Positions 26,118-36,488 are shown, counted from the first letter of the stretch. The stretch is DNA of 64,000 nt from [Ruminococcus] lactaris ATCC 29176 (GCF_025152405.1 NZ_CP102292.1:1426001-1490000), one strand, 5' to 3'. Notes: generated by a model from the letters alone, not told the origin. Program-made: numbers and translations.

Positions 26118-28040
26118 TTAGATATCAAGTTCTGCCTCCGTTGCATTCTCATAAATAAATGCTTTTCGCGGCGGGACTTCTGTTCCCATCAGCATCTCTG
26201 TAACGCTGGATGCCATTCTCGCATCTTCGATCTCCACCAGCTTCAGAAGACGCCTCTCCGGATCAAGTGTCGTCTCCCACAACTGCTCCGCATCCATCTC
26301 GCCAAGACCTTTGTACCGTTGCAGTGTGAAAGGACCTGTATGGTTTTTCCTGTATTTTTCCAGTGCTTTGTCATCATACAGATATTCCTCTTCTCCTTTC
26401 TTTGGCATGGCTTTATAGAGTGGCGGCATGGCAATATAGACATGTCCTTCATAAATCAGTTCCGGCATGAAACGGTAAAATAATGTCAGAAGCAGGGTCG
26501 AGATATGGGCTCCGTCTACATCCGCATCTGCCATGATAATGATCTTATCATACCGCAGCTTACTGATATCAAAATCATTTCCATATCCTTCCGAAAAGCC
26601 GCATCCGAACGCATTGATCATGGTCTTGATCTCCGCATTTGCAAGTACTTTGTCAATGCTTGCTTTCTCCACATTTAAGATCTTACCACGGATCGGGAGG
26701 ATTGCCTGATAATTTCTGTCTCTGGCAGTCTTGGCAGATCCACCCGCAGAATCTCCCTCAACAATAAAGATCTCGCACTTTTTCGGATCTCTGCTCTCGC
26801 AGTTTGCAAGCTTTCCGTTACTGTCAAAAGAATACTTCTGCTTTGTCAGAAGATTCGTCTTTGCCCGCTCCTCGGTTTTACGGATCTTTGCGGCTTTCTC
26901 CGCACTGGAAAGAACCGTCTTCAATGTCTCGATATTTCGGTCAAAGAACCGGACGATTTCCTCTCCTGTCACTTTTCCGACTGCCTTGGCTGCATCCGGG
27001 TTGTCCAGCTTCGTCTTCGTCTGACCTTCAAATCTCGGATCAGGATGCTTGATCGATATGATCGCAGTCATTCCATTACGGATATCTGCACCGGTAAAAT
27101 TCGCATCTTTTTCTTTCAGCACTCCCAGCTCTCTTGCATACTGGTTCATCACCGTCGTAAAAGTCGTCTTAAATCCCGTGAGATGCGTTCCTCCTTCTGC
27201 ATTATAAATATTGTTACAGAAACCGACCACATTCTCATGAAATTCATTGACATACTGAAGTGCCACTTCTACCCCAATCCCGTCTGCCTCTCCCTTAAAA
27301 TAGATCGGCTCATGCAGTACCTCTTTCTTATGGTTCATATCCGTAATGAATCCGATAATCCCCTCCGGCTCATGGTATTCGATCTTTTCTTCTGATCCCT
27401 GCCTTTTATCTTCAAAAAATATTGTCAGCTTCGGATTCAGATAGGCAGTCTCATGCAGACGGCTCTTGATCTCTTCCGCTTTGAATCTCGTCTTTTCAAA
27501 AATCGTATCATCCGGAAGGAAATTCACCGTCGTCCCGGTCTTTCTCGTCTTTCCGATCTTCGGCAGCAGTCCGTCTTCCAGTTCAATGACCGGGATTCCT
27601 CTCTCATACCGATCATGATGAATATATCCATCACGGCTGATCTTTACATCCATGTAAGCGGAAAGTGCATTTACGACTGAAGATCCGACTCCATGAAGTC
27701 CTCCACTGGTCTTATATGCTGAATCATCAAATTTTCCCCCTGCATGAAGTGTCGTATAGACCAGACGTGCTGCGGAAATGCCTTTCTGATGCATATCCAC
27801 CGGAACTCCTCTTCCGTTGTCAGATACAGTTGCAGAACCGTCTTTTTCCAGCGTGACATGGATTTCCGTACAGAATCCTGCCAGATGCTCGTCCACTGCA
27901 TTGTCCACGATCTCATAAACCAGGTGGTTCAGTCCTTTTGTGGACACGCTTCCGATATACATTCCGGGACGCACACGTACCGCTTCCAGACCTTCCAGCA
28001 CTGCAATACTGCCTGCATCGTATGTAGTCTTTCTTGACAT
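26118..28040 (-). CDS. parE: Type IIA topoisomerase B subunit (topoisomerase IV ParE-like)
   Basis: The 640-aa ATPase subunit. A GHKL ATPase domain spans about 1-225 with YEIVDNAVDEHLAGF, DNGRGVPVD and TSGGLHGVGSSVVNALS. The transducer has QTKTKLDNPDA. A TOPRIM domain has FIVEGDSAGGSAKTARDR and DADVDGAHISTLLLT. The C-terminal TLQRYKGLGEMDAEQLW is the family end motif. It is co-directional with and 5 bp ahead of parC. Assigned as ParE from the partner's lack of a GyrA box; a second gyrase is the alternative. Confidence 0.87.
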   Translation of the reverse strand: MSRKTTYDAGSIAVLEGLEAVRVRPGMYIGSVSTKGLNHLVYEIVDNAVDEHLAGFCTEIHVTLEKDGSATVSDNGRGVPVDMHQKGISAARLVYTTLHAGGKFDDSAYKTSGGLHGVGSSVVNALSAYMDVKISRDGYIHHDRYERGIPVIELEDGLLPKIGKTRKTGTTVNFLPDDTIFEKTRFKAEEIKSRLHETAYLNPKLTIFFEDKRQGSEEKIEYHEPEGIIGFITDMNHKKEVLHEPIYFKGEADGIGVEVALQYVNEFHENVVGFCNNIYNAEGGTHLTGFKTTFTTVMNQYARELGVLKEKDANFTGADIRNGMTAIISIKHPDPRFEGQTKTKLDNPDAAKAVGKVTGEEIVRFFDRNIETLKTVLSSAEKAAKIRKTEERAKTNLLTKQKYSFDSNGKLANCESRDPKKCEIFIVEGDSAGGSAKTARDRNYQAILPIRGKILNVEKASIDKVLANAEIKTMINAFGCGFSEGYGNDFDISKLRYDKIIIMADADVDGAHISTLLLTLFYRFMPELIYEGHVYIAMPPLYKAMPKKGEEEYLYDDKALEKYRKNHTGPFTLQRYKGLGEMDAEQLWETTLDPERRLLKLVEIEDARMASSVTEMLMGTEVPPRKAFIYENATEAELDI

Positions 28041-28084
28041 TTCATCTTCTCCTTTGTCAAATTTTCAGAATAATCCATTTGATA

Positions 28085-29266
28085 CTATAACACTTCACAA
28101 AGCGTATCTGCAAGCACTTCCATTGCATTTTTCATTTCCTCAACAGTATTGGTCTGTGCTCCGGCTTCGATCAGAAGCGATTTTGGGAGAAGATGCAGGT
28201 TGTAGCGATAGGCTTTCAGATAGATATGCCTTACAAAACCCGGATACATCCTTTCTGAGGCAAGCTGCATCTGCAGAGAGAATGCCAGATTATCCTGTAT
28301 GTACGGATTGTAAAGATATGTGATATCCCCATTGGTTCTTGAACGGCTCAATCCATTGAAATACATGATCCTGGCTGTCGGCTTTCCATTGATCTGCGTG
28401 ACAAGATGCGTTGTCTCTGCCACTCCGTCCCGATGAAGGTCAATGGCTACTTCAATGGAAGGATTCGCCTCCAGGATCGGACGGATCGAAGCTTCTGCAT
28501 TTTCATATGCCTCACTCCGATCCAGTTTTCCGTTAATAATATCATAGACACCAAAATCATGGAGTGTAGGGATCCCTTTCGCATTCAGAAGTTCCGTCAG
28601 ATATTGTCCGATTCCCACGATCCCGGTTGAAATATCTCCCGGGACTGAATCTACAAATGTTTCCTGGGAATGGGTATGAAAGATCAGAATTTTCGGTTCA
28701 TTTCCCTCCCGACCGATCTTCATATTTCTTCCAAGCAGATCATCCACATTGAGCTGTTCCGCCCCGATCATCGTAGAACTGTCTACCGTATAAAAATTGC
28801 TCAAAAGGTACTCAAAATCTCTCAGTTTATCAATAGACTGGTCTGCCGCTACCTCGGATGAGACCGGCTGCTGCGGCTCATCCGGCTGACCGATCAGTTT
28901 TCCATTTTCATCGACTGCATTTTCGTCATTCGCCTGACTTTCCAATATTTTTGCGATCGTCTCCTCATCTTCAAGAGACGATCCATACTCTGCATGATCT
29001 TCCACATACTGAACCACTGGAATCCACGCCAGTGCTTTTTGTCTGATCCACTCCCCCGGTCCCGATGAAACCGAATCTTCTTTCCATACAAGAGAAGGCA
29101 CATACATAGCCTGTGCAGACCGGAGAAGATACTGTTGAAGCTGATACTGTAATTGTGCTGCATTTTTTCTGATTCCATTCAGGATCAAAAGCATACTGCA
29201 CACCGACAGAACCAGTACTGCACCTGTCTTCCCCGACTGCCATTTTCTGCTTTTTATCTTCTTCAT
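28085..29266 (-). CDS. spoIIP: Stage II sporulation protein P
   Basis: A 393-aa N-acetylmuramoyl-L-alanine amidase/endopeptidase that works with SpoIID and SpoIIM in septal peptidoglycan removal during engulfment. One N-terminal membrane segment (about 15-35, VLVLSVCSMLLILNG) anchors it, with the catalytic part outside. The zinc-amidase motifs are ILIFHTHSQETFVDS, a Glu in DRSEAYENAEASI and VAIDLHRDGV, with the late Glu in LLIEAGAQTNT. The ATG at 29266 follows a GGGAG site. It comes 47 bp after gpr, the conserved gpr-spoIIP pair, and marks the organism as an endospore former. Confidence 0.95.
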   Translation of the reverse strand: MKKIKSRKWQSGKTGAVLVLSVCSMLLILNGIRKNAAQLQYQLQQYLLRSAQAMYVPSLVWKEDSVSSGPGEWIRQKALAWIPVVQYVEDHAEYGSSLEDEETIAKILESQANDENAVDENGKLIGQPDEPQQPVSSEVAADQSIDKLRDFEYLLSNFYTVDSSTMIGAEQLNVDDLLGRNMKIGREGNEPKILIFHTHSQETFVDSVPGDISTGIVGIGQYLTELLNAKGIPTLHDFGVYDIINGKLDRSEAYENAEASIRPILEANPSIEVAIDLHRDGVAETTHLVTQINGKPTARIMYFNGLSRSRTNGDITYLYNPYIQDNLAFSLQMQLASERMYPGFVRHIYLKAYRYNLHLLPKSLLIEAGAQTNTVEEMKNAMEVLADTLCEVL

Positions 29267-29313
29267 TCTCTTTGCTCTCCCTTCCCGTCCCACGATTCTT
29301 CTGTAGCTTTCTG

Positions 29314-30306
29314 CTATCTTTCTATTATATGAGAGCAAAGAAGGTTCAATGCTTCTGCGATCGTATGGCTGATCTGATGGATCATCTCATCTACATCTTT
29401 TGGTGTCACAAACATTCCATTCAGATGAGGTGCAATCAGCTCTTTCACCAGTTCGTACTTTTCCCCCTGATTATAAGAACGCAGTGTTTCTCCTACACTT
29501 TTCAATGTTTCCGATTCTTCCAGGGCATGAATGAAATTTTCCATCGTATCATTTACGATCGTTGCAGCATCCACAACTGTTGGCACACCGATTCCGATCA
29601 CCGGAACTCCAAGAGATTCTTTTGTCATTCCATTTCTATAATTGCCTACACCTGATCCCGGATGGATCCCTGTATCTGCGATCTGGATCGTCCGGTTTAA
29701 TCGCCTGCTGTTGCGTGCCGCCAGTGCATCTACCGCAATCACAAGATCCGGTCTGGTTTCCCGGACGATCCCTCTGACTATTTCAGTTGTCTCCATCCCG
29801 GTCTGCCCCATCACCCCCGGGACAATGGCACTGACCAGTTTCGCATGTTCCACTCCCATTGCATATTTTCCATATTCCCTGATAATATGTCTCGTCACGT
29901 TCAGATGATCTGCCACACAGGGACCCAGGGCATCCGGCGTTATATTACGGTTTCCCAGTCCGACTACCAGGATAGACAGATCTTCCTCTTCTTTTCCCTC
30001 TTTCGCTTCAAAATTTTTTCTCAACAGTTCACTGATACAATCACGGATCTTTTCTGAGATCCGCATCTGCTCTTCTTCATCCGGCACTGCAAGGGCCGGA
30101 CTTTCCAGTGTCAGATACGTGCCTGCCGGTTTTCCCATTGCCTTTGCTCCATTTTCCGTTTCAATAATCACCCGTGTGATCCTGGTCTCACTGCTTTCAT
30201 CATAATCCTCTTCCAGAATCACTCCCGAAATTTCCACCTGGTCAGATTCAAACCTCTCCCTCTCTTCAAGTGCAAGATCTGTCCTTACGCTGTAATTTTT
30301 TGTCAT
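29314..30306 (-). CDS. gpr: Germination protease GPR
   Basis: A 330-aa aspartic-type protease that degrades small acid-soluble spore proteins at germination. It is made as a zymogen with an N-terminal propeptide (NYSVRTDLALEERERF). Family motifs: LVVGLGNRNITPDALGPCVA, VPGVMGQTGMETTEIVRG, VIAVDALAARNSRRLNRTIQ, DTGIHPGSGVGNYR and GVPVIGIGVPTVVDAATI. It is transcribed with spoIIP. Expression is probably forespore-specific, but no sigma-G promoter could be assigned by eye. Confidence 0.95.
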   Translation of the reverse strand: MTKNYSVRTDLALEERERFESDQVEISGVILEEDYDESSETRITRVIIETENGAKAMGKPAGTYLTLESPALAVPDEEEQMRISEKIRDCISELLRKNFEAKEGKEEEDLSILVVGLGNRNITPDALGPCVADHLNVTRHIIREYGKYAMGVEHAKLVSAIVPGVMGQTGMETTEIVRGIVRETRPDLVIAVDALAARNSRRLNRTIQIADTGIHPGSGVGNYRNGMTKESLGVPVIGIGVPTVVDAATIVNDTMENFIHALEESETLKSVGETLRSYNQGEKYELVKELIAPHLNGMFVTPKDVDEMIHQISHTIAEALNLLCSHIIER

Positions 30307-30373
30307 CGCTTTTTCCTCTCCGTTGCCTGTTATAGTTCCATAATATTATTTTTCTTTTTTATCAAAATATGTA

Positions 30374-30402
30374 TTGACAACGTCTATTTCATGGAATAAA
30401 AT
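30374..30402 (+). promoter_or_regulatory. rpsT promoter
   Basis: TTGACA (30374-30379), 17-base spacer, TAAAAT (30397-30402). The ~90-base leader contains a GACAGA/TCTGTC stem (about 30419-30445) and could host S20 feedback control. Confidence 0.8.
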
Positions 30403-30495
30403 AAATGAGTATGTTTCGACAGAACGTCCGTGTCCGAGTCTGTCCCAACAGAATAACATTTGAAAATCATATGATACATTTTGGAGGTGTACACA

Positions 30496-30759
30496 TTGGC
30501 TAACATTAAATCTGCAAAGAAAAGAATTTTAGTAAACGAGACAAAGGCTGCCAGAAATAAAGCAATTAAGTCTAAAGTTAAGACTGCTGTTAAAAAGGTA
30601 GAGGCTGCTGTTGCTGCAAAGGATACAGAGGCTGCTAAGGCTGCTCTTCATACAGCAATCGTAGAGATTTCCAAGGCTGGAACCAAGGGCGTTTACCACA
30701 AAAAGACAGTTTCCAGAAAGATTGCACGTCTTTCCAAAGCTGTAGACGCTATCGCTTAA
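30496..30759 (+). CDS. rpsT: 30S ribosomal protein S20
   Basis: An 87-aa basic helical-bundle protein that binds 16S helices 9 and 44. It starts at TTG (30496), read as MANIKSAKKRILVNETKAAR, with GGAGGT 8 bases upstream. A longer in-frame reading adds MEVYT but would include the ribosome site. The C-terminal signature is KGVYHKKTVSRKIARLSKAV. It is monocistronic, with its own promoter and terminator and opposite strand to gpr. TTG starts are known for S20 and suit autoregulation. Confidence 0.96.
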   Translation: MANIKSAKKRILVNETKAARNKAIKSKVKTAVKKVEAAVAAKDTEAAKAALHTAIVEISKAGTKGVYHKKTVSRKIARLSKAVDAIA

Positions 30760-30777
30760 TCAGAAATAAAATAATAA

Positions 30778-30816
30778 AAAAGACATCCACTGCCGTCAGG
30801 TGGATGTCTTTTTTAT
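30778..30816. terminator. rpsT terminator
   Basis: AAGACATCCAC pairs with GTGGATGTCTT around a short GC loop, followed by TTTTTT on plus. The A-run on the other side lets it also end the phosphoribosyltransferase transcript from the minus strand. Confidence 0.85.
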
Positions 30817-30845
30817 TTATACGTGCAACCAGCCGGAGCTGTGCT

Positions 30846-31487
30846 TTATAATTCTACAAAGCCAAAACTGTTGATCAGTCCTGTCAGTTTCTGTCCTTCT
30901 TTACAGAGTTCACACTCATGAGAATTATAAACCTGATAATCCGGAAGATCCGCACTTGTAAAGATCGTCTTCACCTCCATGCCTGCCACCTTCGAGATTG
31001 AACTGAACACTGCACAGATGCCGCTGACTCTTCCTCCGTAATAAAGTACAGACTCAATTGCCTGTCTTACAAGAGAACCTGTAGACATGGAATCCGTCAG
31101 TACAAGTACCTGCTTACCTTCGATCATACGCTGGTTATTATCTCTGAAAAGGATCTGTCCTGCCGGATCAAATTCAGGAGTTACAACGGAAATATTATTC
31201 CCCGCACTGACCGATGCATTTCCGCTTCCTGACAGATATTCTGCCATAAACGCTCCGATCACTTCCGTATTTTTCAGGCATACGATTGTTTCTACCGGTG
31301 TATTTGTCATATATTCTTCTGCAAGTGTCTTCGCAGTCTCGCGTGCATTATTATGACGCGTCTTAACTGTTGACATATCAATATAAGTATTCACATGTGA
31401 ATTTTTCGTTGCAAAATGCCCCTTCAGAATCTTAATACGTGCCTTTCCGTTCTTTCCTGACCTCAGGTCCACAAATCTCTTGTCCAT
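30846..31487 (-). CDS. Phosphoribosyltransferase-family protein (orotate PRTase-like)
   Basis: A 213-aa protein with a type I PRTase fold. The PRPP loop is VLVLTDSMSTGSLVRQAIE (about 127-145). A substrate-side N-terminal region contains TNTPVETIVCLKNTEVIGAF, and it ends with CELCKEGQKLTGLINSFGF, similar to the Cys-containing tail of some orotate PRTases. It could be pyrE-like, but pyrBI lies 26 kb away and no other pyr genes adjoin. Another purine or pyrimidine PRTase, or a regulator, is possible. Monocistronic between two terminators. Confidence 0.75.
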   Translation of the reverse strand: MDKRFVDLRSGKNGKARIKILKGHFATKNSHVNTYIDMSTVKTRHNNARETAKTLAEEYMTNTPVETIVCLKNTEVIGAFMAEYLSGSGNASVSAGNNISVVTPEFDPAGQILFRDNNQRMIEGKQVLVLTDSMSTGSLVRQAIESVLYYGGRVSGICAVFSSISKVAGMEVKTIFTSADLPDYQVYNSHECELCKEGQKLTGLINSFGFVEL

Positions 31488-31554
31488 AGCTTTGTTGCTC
31501 CCTTCTGCTGTTGTTCATTTATCTGGCTTCAAGATAGTTTTATTTTAGCACAAC

Positions 31555-31606
31555 AAAAAAGAAATTACAGCAGTTTTTACAAAAAACTTACTGCAATTTC
31601 TTTTTT
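31555..31606. terminator. ilvNC terminator (bidirectional)
   Basis: A hairpin of AAAAAAGAAATTACAG against CTGCAATTTCTTTTTT, with T-runs on both strands. It ends ilvC transcripts just past the stop at 31637. Confidence 0.8.
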
Positions 31607-31636
31607 ATTAACTATTTTTACTATCTCGTATCTGGA

Positions 31637-32668
<1,032 letters not shown>

Positions 32669-32792
32669 CTAAATACATAAAATAATATTCGTAGAAATCT
32701 TCCGGTCTCTGCCGGAGGTATCTATGTATAGTGAAAGGTCCATGCCTCTTACTAACGAATGAAATAAATCCTGTAGATTTTTCTTTTATATT

Positions 32793-33290
32793 TTAGAAAA
32801 ATGCTACATCTTTACTGCCTCTGGATAATCCTGTGATTCCGGTTCTCGCAAGTTCCAGTATCTCGTAATCCTTCAGCAGATTTAAAAACGCTTCCAGTTT
32901 GCTCTTGGTTCCTGTCAGCTCGATCATCAGACAATCTTCTTCGACATCAACGATCTTCGCCCTGAAGATATCCGCCACAGAAATAATCTCACCACGCTGT
33001 GAAGCATCCGCTCTTAACTTCACCATGATCAGTTCTCTGCAGACCGACTCATTTTCTTTCAGCATCTTGATGTCCACTACATCTTCCAGCTTGCGGAGCT
33101 GCTTTTCAATCTGAGATAAGATCAGCTCATCTCCTGATGAGACAACTGTGATTCTTGTAAATCTTGGATCTGCTGTCATACCGGCTGTGATACTGTCAAT
33201 ACTGTAACCACGGCGGCTGAACAGTCCTGCGATTCTGCTAAGGACACCTGGATTGTTGTCCACGAGCAGTGAATAAACCTGACTTCTCAT
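32793..33290 (-). CDS. ilvN: Acetolactate synthase small (regulatory) subunit
   Basis: A 165-aa subunit that stimulates the catalytic subunit and confers valine feedback. The N-terminal ACT domain is VYSLLVDNNPGVLSRIAGLF and RRGYSIDSITAG. A second C-terminal domain contains GTKSKLEAFLNLLKDYEILE. The catalytic ilvB is not in the window, which is unusual since ilvB often precedes ilvN. It forms a transcription unit with ilvC. Confidence 0.95.
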   Translation of the reverse strand: MRSQVYSLLVDNNPGVLSRIAGLFSRRGYSIDSITAGMTADPRFTRITVVSSGDELILSQIEKQLRKLEDVVDIKMLKENESVCRELIMVKLRADASQRGEIISVADIFRAKIVDVEEDCLMIELTGTKSKLEAFLNLLKDYEILELARTGITGLSRGSKDVAFF

Positions 33291-33348
33291 GCGTATCCTC
33301 TCTTTCCAGTTTGAATCTACAAAAACAGAGTGCGTTCTGTTTTCCTTA

Positions 33349-33377
33349 ATATTAACAACTTAACGCGGCTTTGTCAA
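33349..33377 (-). promoter_or_regulatory. ilvNC promoter with +1 hairpin
   Basis: TTGACA (33372-33377), 17 bases, TAATAT (33349-33354). The predicted transcript begins almost at once with the hairpin AAAACAGA-ACGCAC-TCTGTTTT (about 33322-33343). No T-box or leader peptide is visible in the ~50-base leader. Confidence 0.75.
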
Positions 33378-33430
33378 GAGTATTTTTGAATATTTTAGAG
33401 CGGATTCTGTTTTTTATTTTTTCTGTTGTC

Positions 33431-35275
33431 TCACAGTCCCATCTGTTCTGCAAGCTCATTTAAATACATCCACCGTTCCTCTTTTTCTTCCAGTTCTGTC
33501 GCACAATTTTCCTGCTTTTCCATCAGCTCCCGGAGTTTCACTGAATTAGTGGCATTGGCAGTGATCTGCCGTTCGATTGATGCCAGCTTTTCCTCCAGCT
33601 TTGCAATATCTTCATCGATGGTCTCATACTCCCGCTGTTCTTTATAAGTAAATTTCACTTTTTCCTGACGGTTCTGCTTCCAGGTCTTTTTAGAAGCCTT
33701 CTCTTCCTTATTTTCTTCTGTCGCGGTTTCTTCTCCTTTTTTATTTTCTCCCTTCCCTGTGGAACTTCCAGTTTTTATTTTAGAAACCATTGCCGCAGAT
33801 TCCTCCTGCTGTCTTTTTGCATTCAGATAATCGCTGTACCCGCCTTCATACTGACGGATCCCGCCTTTTCCATCCAGTTCAAAAATACGGTCTACGACAT
33901 TATCCAGAAAATAGCGGTCATGGGATACCGTGATCACAATCCCGGTAAAAGAATTCAGGTAGTCTTCCAAAATAGTCAGTGTCGGAATATCCAGATTATT
34001 TCCTGCCTCATCAAACAAAAGTACGTTTGCATTTTCAGCCAGGACACCCAGAAGATACAGCCGTCTTTTTTCTCCTCCCGAAAGCTTTCCGATCGGTGCG
34101 TACTGCATATCCGGCGTGAAAAGAAAACGTTCCAGAAGCTGTGTTGCACTGATCCTGCCATCCTTCGTCGTGATATACTCTGCAATATCTTTTACATAAT
34201 CGATCACTCTCTGGCTGTCATCCATATGCTTCTCTTCCTGTGCAAAATATCCGATCTTTACGGTTTCTCCAATCTCGATGGTTCCACTGTCCGGCTGTAC
34301 GATCCCTGCGATCATTTTTAAAAGCGTGGATTTGCCGCATCCGTTCGATCCAATAATCCCAAGTCTCTGATTTTTCAGCACAATATAATCAAAATCATTT
34401 AAAATCTTCTTTTCTCCAAATGCTTTGCTTACATGATGCAGTTCCACCGTCTTTTTCCCCATTCTTGTCTCAACTGAATCCAGTTCCACCGTCTGATCCT
34501 TCACCGGTGCTTTTCCATTCTTCAATTCTTCGAGACGTTCTAGCCTTGCTTTCTGCTTTGTAGTCCTTGCCCGGCAGCCACGTTTCGCCCATTCCAGTTC
34601 CATCCGCAGTACACTCTGCCGCTTCCGTTCTGTCGCAAGTTCCCTTTCCTCTCTTGCCGCCTTTAATTCCAGAAATCCGGTATAGTCCGCATCATATCCA
34701 TACATCTTTCCGTGACTCAGTTCCAGGATCCGATTTGTCACACGATCCAGGAAATACCGGTCATGCGTTACCATCAAAACAGTTCCTCTGTAGGAACGCA
34801 GATACTCTTCCAGCCAGGTGATCATTTCCTGGTCCAGATGATTTGTCGGCTCATCCAGCAACAGTACATCAAAATGACCGGCAAGGATCTTTGCAAGTAC
34901 AACTCTTCTTTTCTGTCCACCCGAAAGCTGCTCAATTTTCTGATCAAAATCTGTGATTCCAAGTTCTGTCAGATTACTCTCTACCTGCCAGCTCTCATCT
35001 GTCCCACTTTCCAGTGCATAAGAACGGATATCCGCTCCGTCCGGGAAAACCGGGTTCTGCGGTACAAATGCAAGCTTCAGTCCATTCTGCCGTATTACCT
35101 GTCCACTGTCCGGCACTTCTTCACCGGCGATTACTTTCAGTAAAGTCGATTTTCCTGTCCCGTTGATTCCGACAATCCCGATTTTATCTCTCTCCTGTAT
35201 TCCAAAAGAAGCATCCTCAAAAATCACTTTCTCCCCGTAGATTTTATTGATATGTTCCAGATTGATTATATTCAT
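33431..35275 (-). CDS. ABC-F family ATPase (Uup-like, with C-terminal coiled coil)
   Basis: A 614-aa protein with two ABC cassettes in one chain and no membrane segments. Walker A: GINGTGKSTLL (about 36) and GSNGCGKSTLL (about 343). Signatures: QLSGGQKRRVVLAK and KLSGGEKRRLYLLG. Walker B: LLLDEPTNHLD in the first site and LLFDEAGNNLDIP in the second, which is atypical. The C-terminal ~90 residues form a basic linker and coiled coil (KLEEKLASIERQITA). ABC-F proteins act on the ribosomal E-site, in translation control or antibiotic protection. The Uup-like C-terminus favours a housekeeping role; resistance cannot be excluded. Confidence 0.9.
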   Translation of the reverse strand: MNIINLEHINKIYGEKVIFEDASFGIQERDKIGIVGINGTGKSTLLKVIAGEEVPDSGQVIRQNGLKLAFVPQNPVFPDGADIRSYALESGTDESWQVESNLTELGITDFDQKIEQLSGGQKRRVVLAKILAGHFDVLLLDEPTNHLDQEMITWLEEYLRSYRGTVLMVTHDRYFLDRVTNRILELSHGKMYGYDADYTGFLELKAAREERELATERKRQSVLRMELEWAKRGCRARTTKQKARLERLEELKNGKAPVKDQTVELDSVETRMGKKTVELHHVSKAFGEKKILNDFDYIVLKNQRLGIIGSNGCGKSTLLKMIAGIVQPDSGTIEIGETVKIGYFAQEEKHMDDSQRVIDYVKDIAEYITTKDGRISATQLLERFLFTPDMQYAPIGKLSGGEKRRLYLLGVLAENANVLLFDEAGNNLDIPTLTILEDYLNSFTGIVITVSHDRYFLDNVVDRIFELDGKGGIRQYEGGYSDYLNAKRQQEESAAMVSKIKTGSSTGKGENKKGEETATEENKEEKASKKTWKQNRQEKVKFTYKEQREYETIDEDIAKLEEKLASIERQITANATNSVKLRELMEKQENCATELEEKEERWMYLNELAEQMGL

Positions 35276-35450
35276 TTCTACTGACTCCTCTGCTTTTTCT
35301 ATAGAAACTCTGAATTTTATTTTAAAGATTTCAAAATTTGCTTGTTAAATCTCAACAGACATTATATCATGATAAAGTTATTTCTTAACAGTCTTTAATT
35401 AAAAATCTACAGATTAAATCTGTGGATCAATAGAAAGCGAGGGATTTCTT

Positions 35451-36281
35451 ATGAGTCAGAAAAAAGAGTTTGATGATATTTTTGATGATGATTTTGAAGT
35501 TACATATGAAGAAGATCCAGTCTATGATGAGGATGATTTTGATAACGGCAAATTTTATGAAACCGACGATTCTGATGAGGATGATTCTGAGGAAAATTAT
35601 TTTGAAGAGGAATATCCCGGCGATGAATACCCTGACGAAGGTGCAGAAAATGAATATGACGATGCTATCTACAGCCCTTCCGACAGAAAGCGTAAGAAGC
35701 GGCATCCTTCCGAAGAAGAACCGGAATATGAAACCGGAAAAAGAAGTGATCCACGCTCCCGGAAAAGAAGTGGAGTTCCTCTTGCAGCTCCGATAAAAAA
35801 GGGTGGGAAAGCTCTTTCCAGGCTGACCGGTTTCCTGCTCCAGCAGCTCTCAGTCCTTTTGATCCTTGCTACAACTATTTTTGTATTATATAATTTCTGG
35901 CGTGCAAGCACCCCTTATGGCGACATACAGGAATCGATCCGGAAGAAAAGTATTTCTCAGACACTGGCTGCCTACCTGTGTATTGCAGCGATCTTCCTTT
36001 TCTTTGAATTTATCTCCCTGATCTGGACAATGACCCGGGTACGCGTGAGAGAGAACGAACGAACCATAAAAGAAGATACTGGAAGAGGTCTTTTTTCCTT
36101 TCTTCTGGTATTTATCACGTCCTACCTCTGCTTTTTATTCAGTCATTTTCTTCCCGACAGTCCGGAGATCATCTATGGCATCAAAGGTGCTTTCGATGTA
36201 TACGGTTCTCTCCATAACGCATTGCTGGGACTTTGTGCCGCCGGAGTCATTTCCTGCCTGATCCGGCGGCATATGAGCTGA
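35451..36281 (+). CDS. Unknown membrane protein with acidic N-terminal tail
   Basis: I do not recognise a family. Of 276 aa, residues 1-75 are extremely rich in Asp/Glu (FDDIFDDDFEVTYEEDPVYD). A basic stretch follows at 78-120 (RKRKKR, RSRKRSG), then four predicted membrane segments (about 131-149, 170-192, 213-231, 253-271). The N-terminal tail is probably cytoplasmic. A GAGGG ribosome site precedes the ATG. It is a single gene with a terminator 110 bp downstream, divergent from the ABC-F gene. Confidence 0.75.
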   Translation: MSQKKEFDDIFDDDFEVTYEEDPVYDEDDFDNGKFYETDDSDEDDSEENYFEEEYPGDEYPDEGAENEYDDAIYSPSDRKRKKRHPSEEEPEYETGKRSDPRSRKRSGVPLAAPIKKGGKALSRLTGFLLQQLSVLLILATTIFVLYNFWRASTPYGDIQESIRKKSISQTLAAYLCIAAIFLFFEFISLIWTMTRVRVRENERTIKEDTGRGLFSFLLVFITSYLCFLFSHFLPDSPEIIYGIKGAFDVYGSLHNALLGLCAAGVISCLIRRHMS

Positions 36282-36392
36282 TTTTACACGGAGAAATATA
36301 TTCCACAAAGCCCATTGTAGCCGTTGTCAGACTCTCGTACAGGTACGGATTTTCGTGCAGATACGGACTTCCGTCCGTTACCTGCATCATTT

Positions 36393-36467
36393 AAAAAGAC
36401 AGCAGATCCACGGAATCAGAAAATTCTTCTGATCTACTCCCGTCTTTTCGGATCTGCTGTCTTTTTT
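36393..36467. terminator. Large bidirectional terminator hairpin
   Basis: AAAAAGACAGCAGATCC pairs with GGATCTGCTGTCTTTTTT around a 40-base insert that can fold itself. It separates the acidic membrane protein from the convergent cupin gene. The 100 bp before it contain repeats around TACGGA/TCCGT without a gene. Confidence 0.8.
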
Positions 36468-36488
36468 AATCTCGTTACCTGCTGTTAA

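Noticed and set aside
23866-28040. Assignment of the topoisomerase pair as gyrase (gyrBA)
   Set aside because: No GyrA-box motif is visible in the A-subunit C-terminal domain, and gyrase genes usually lie near dnaA/recF, which are absent here. Kept as ParEC-like with some uncertainty.
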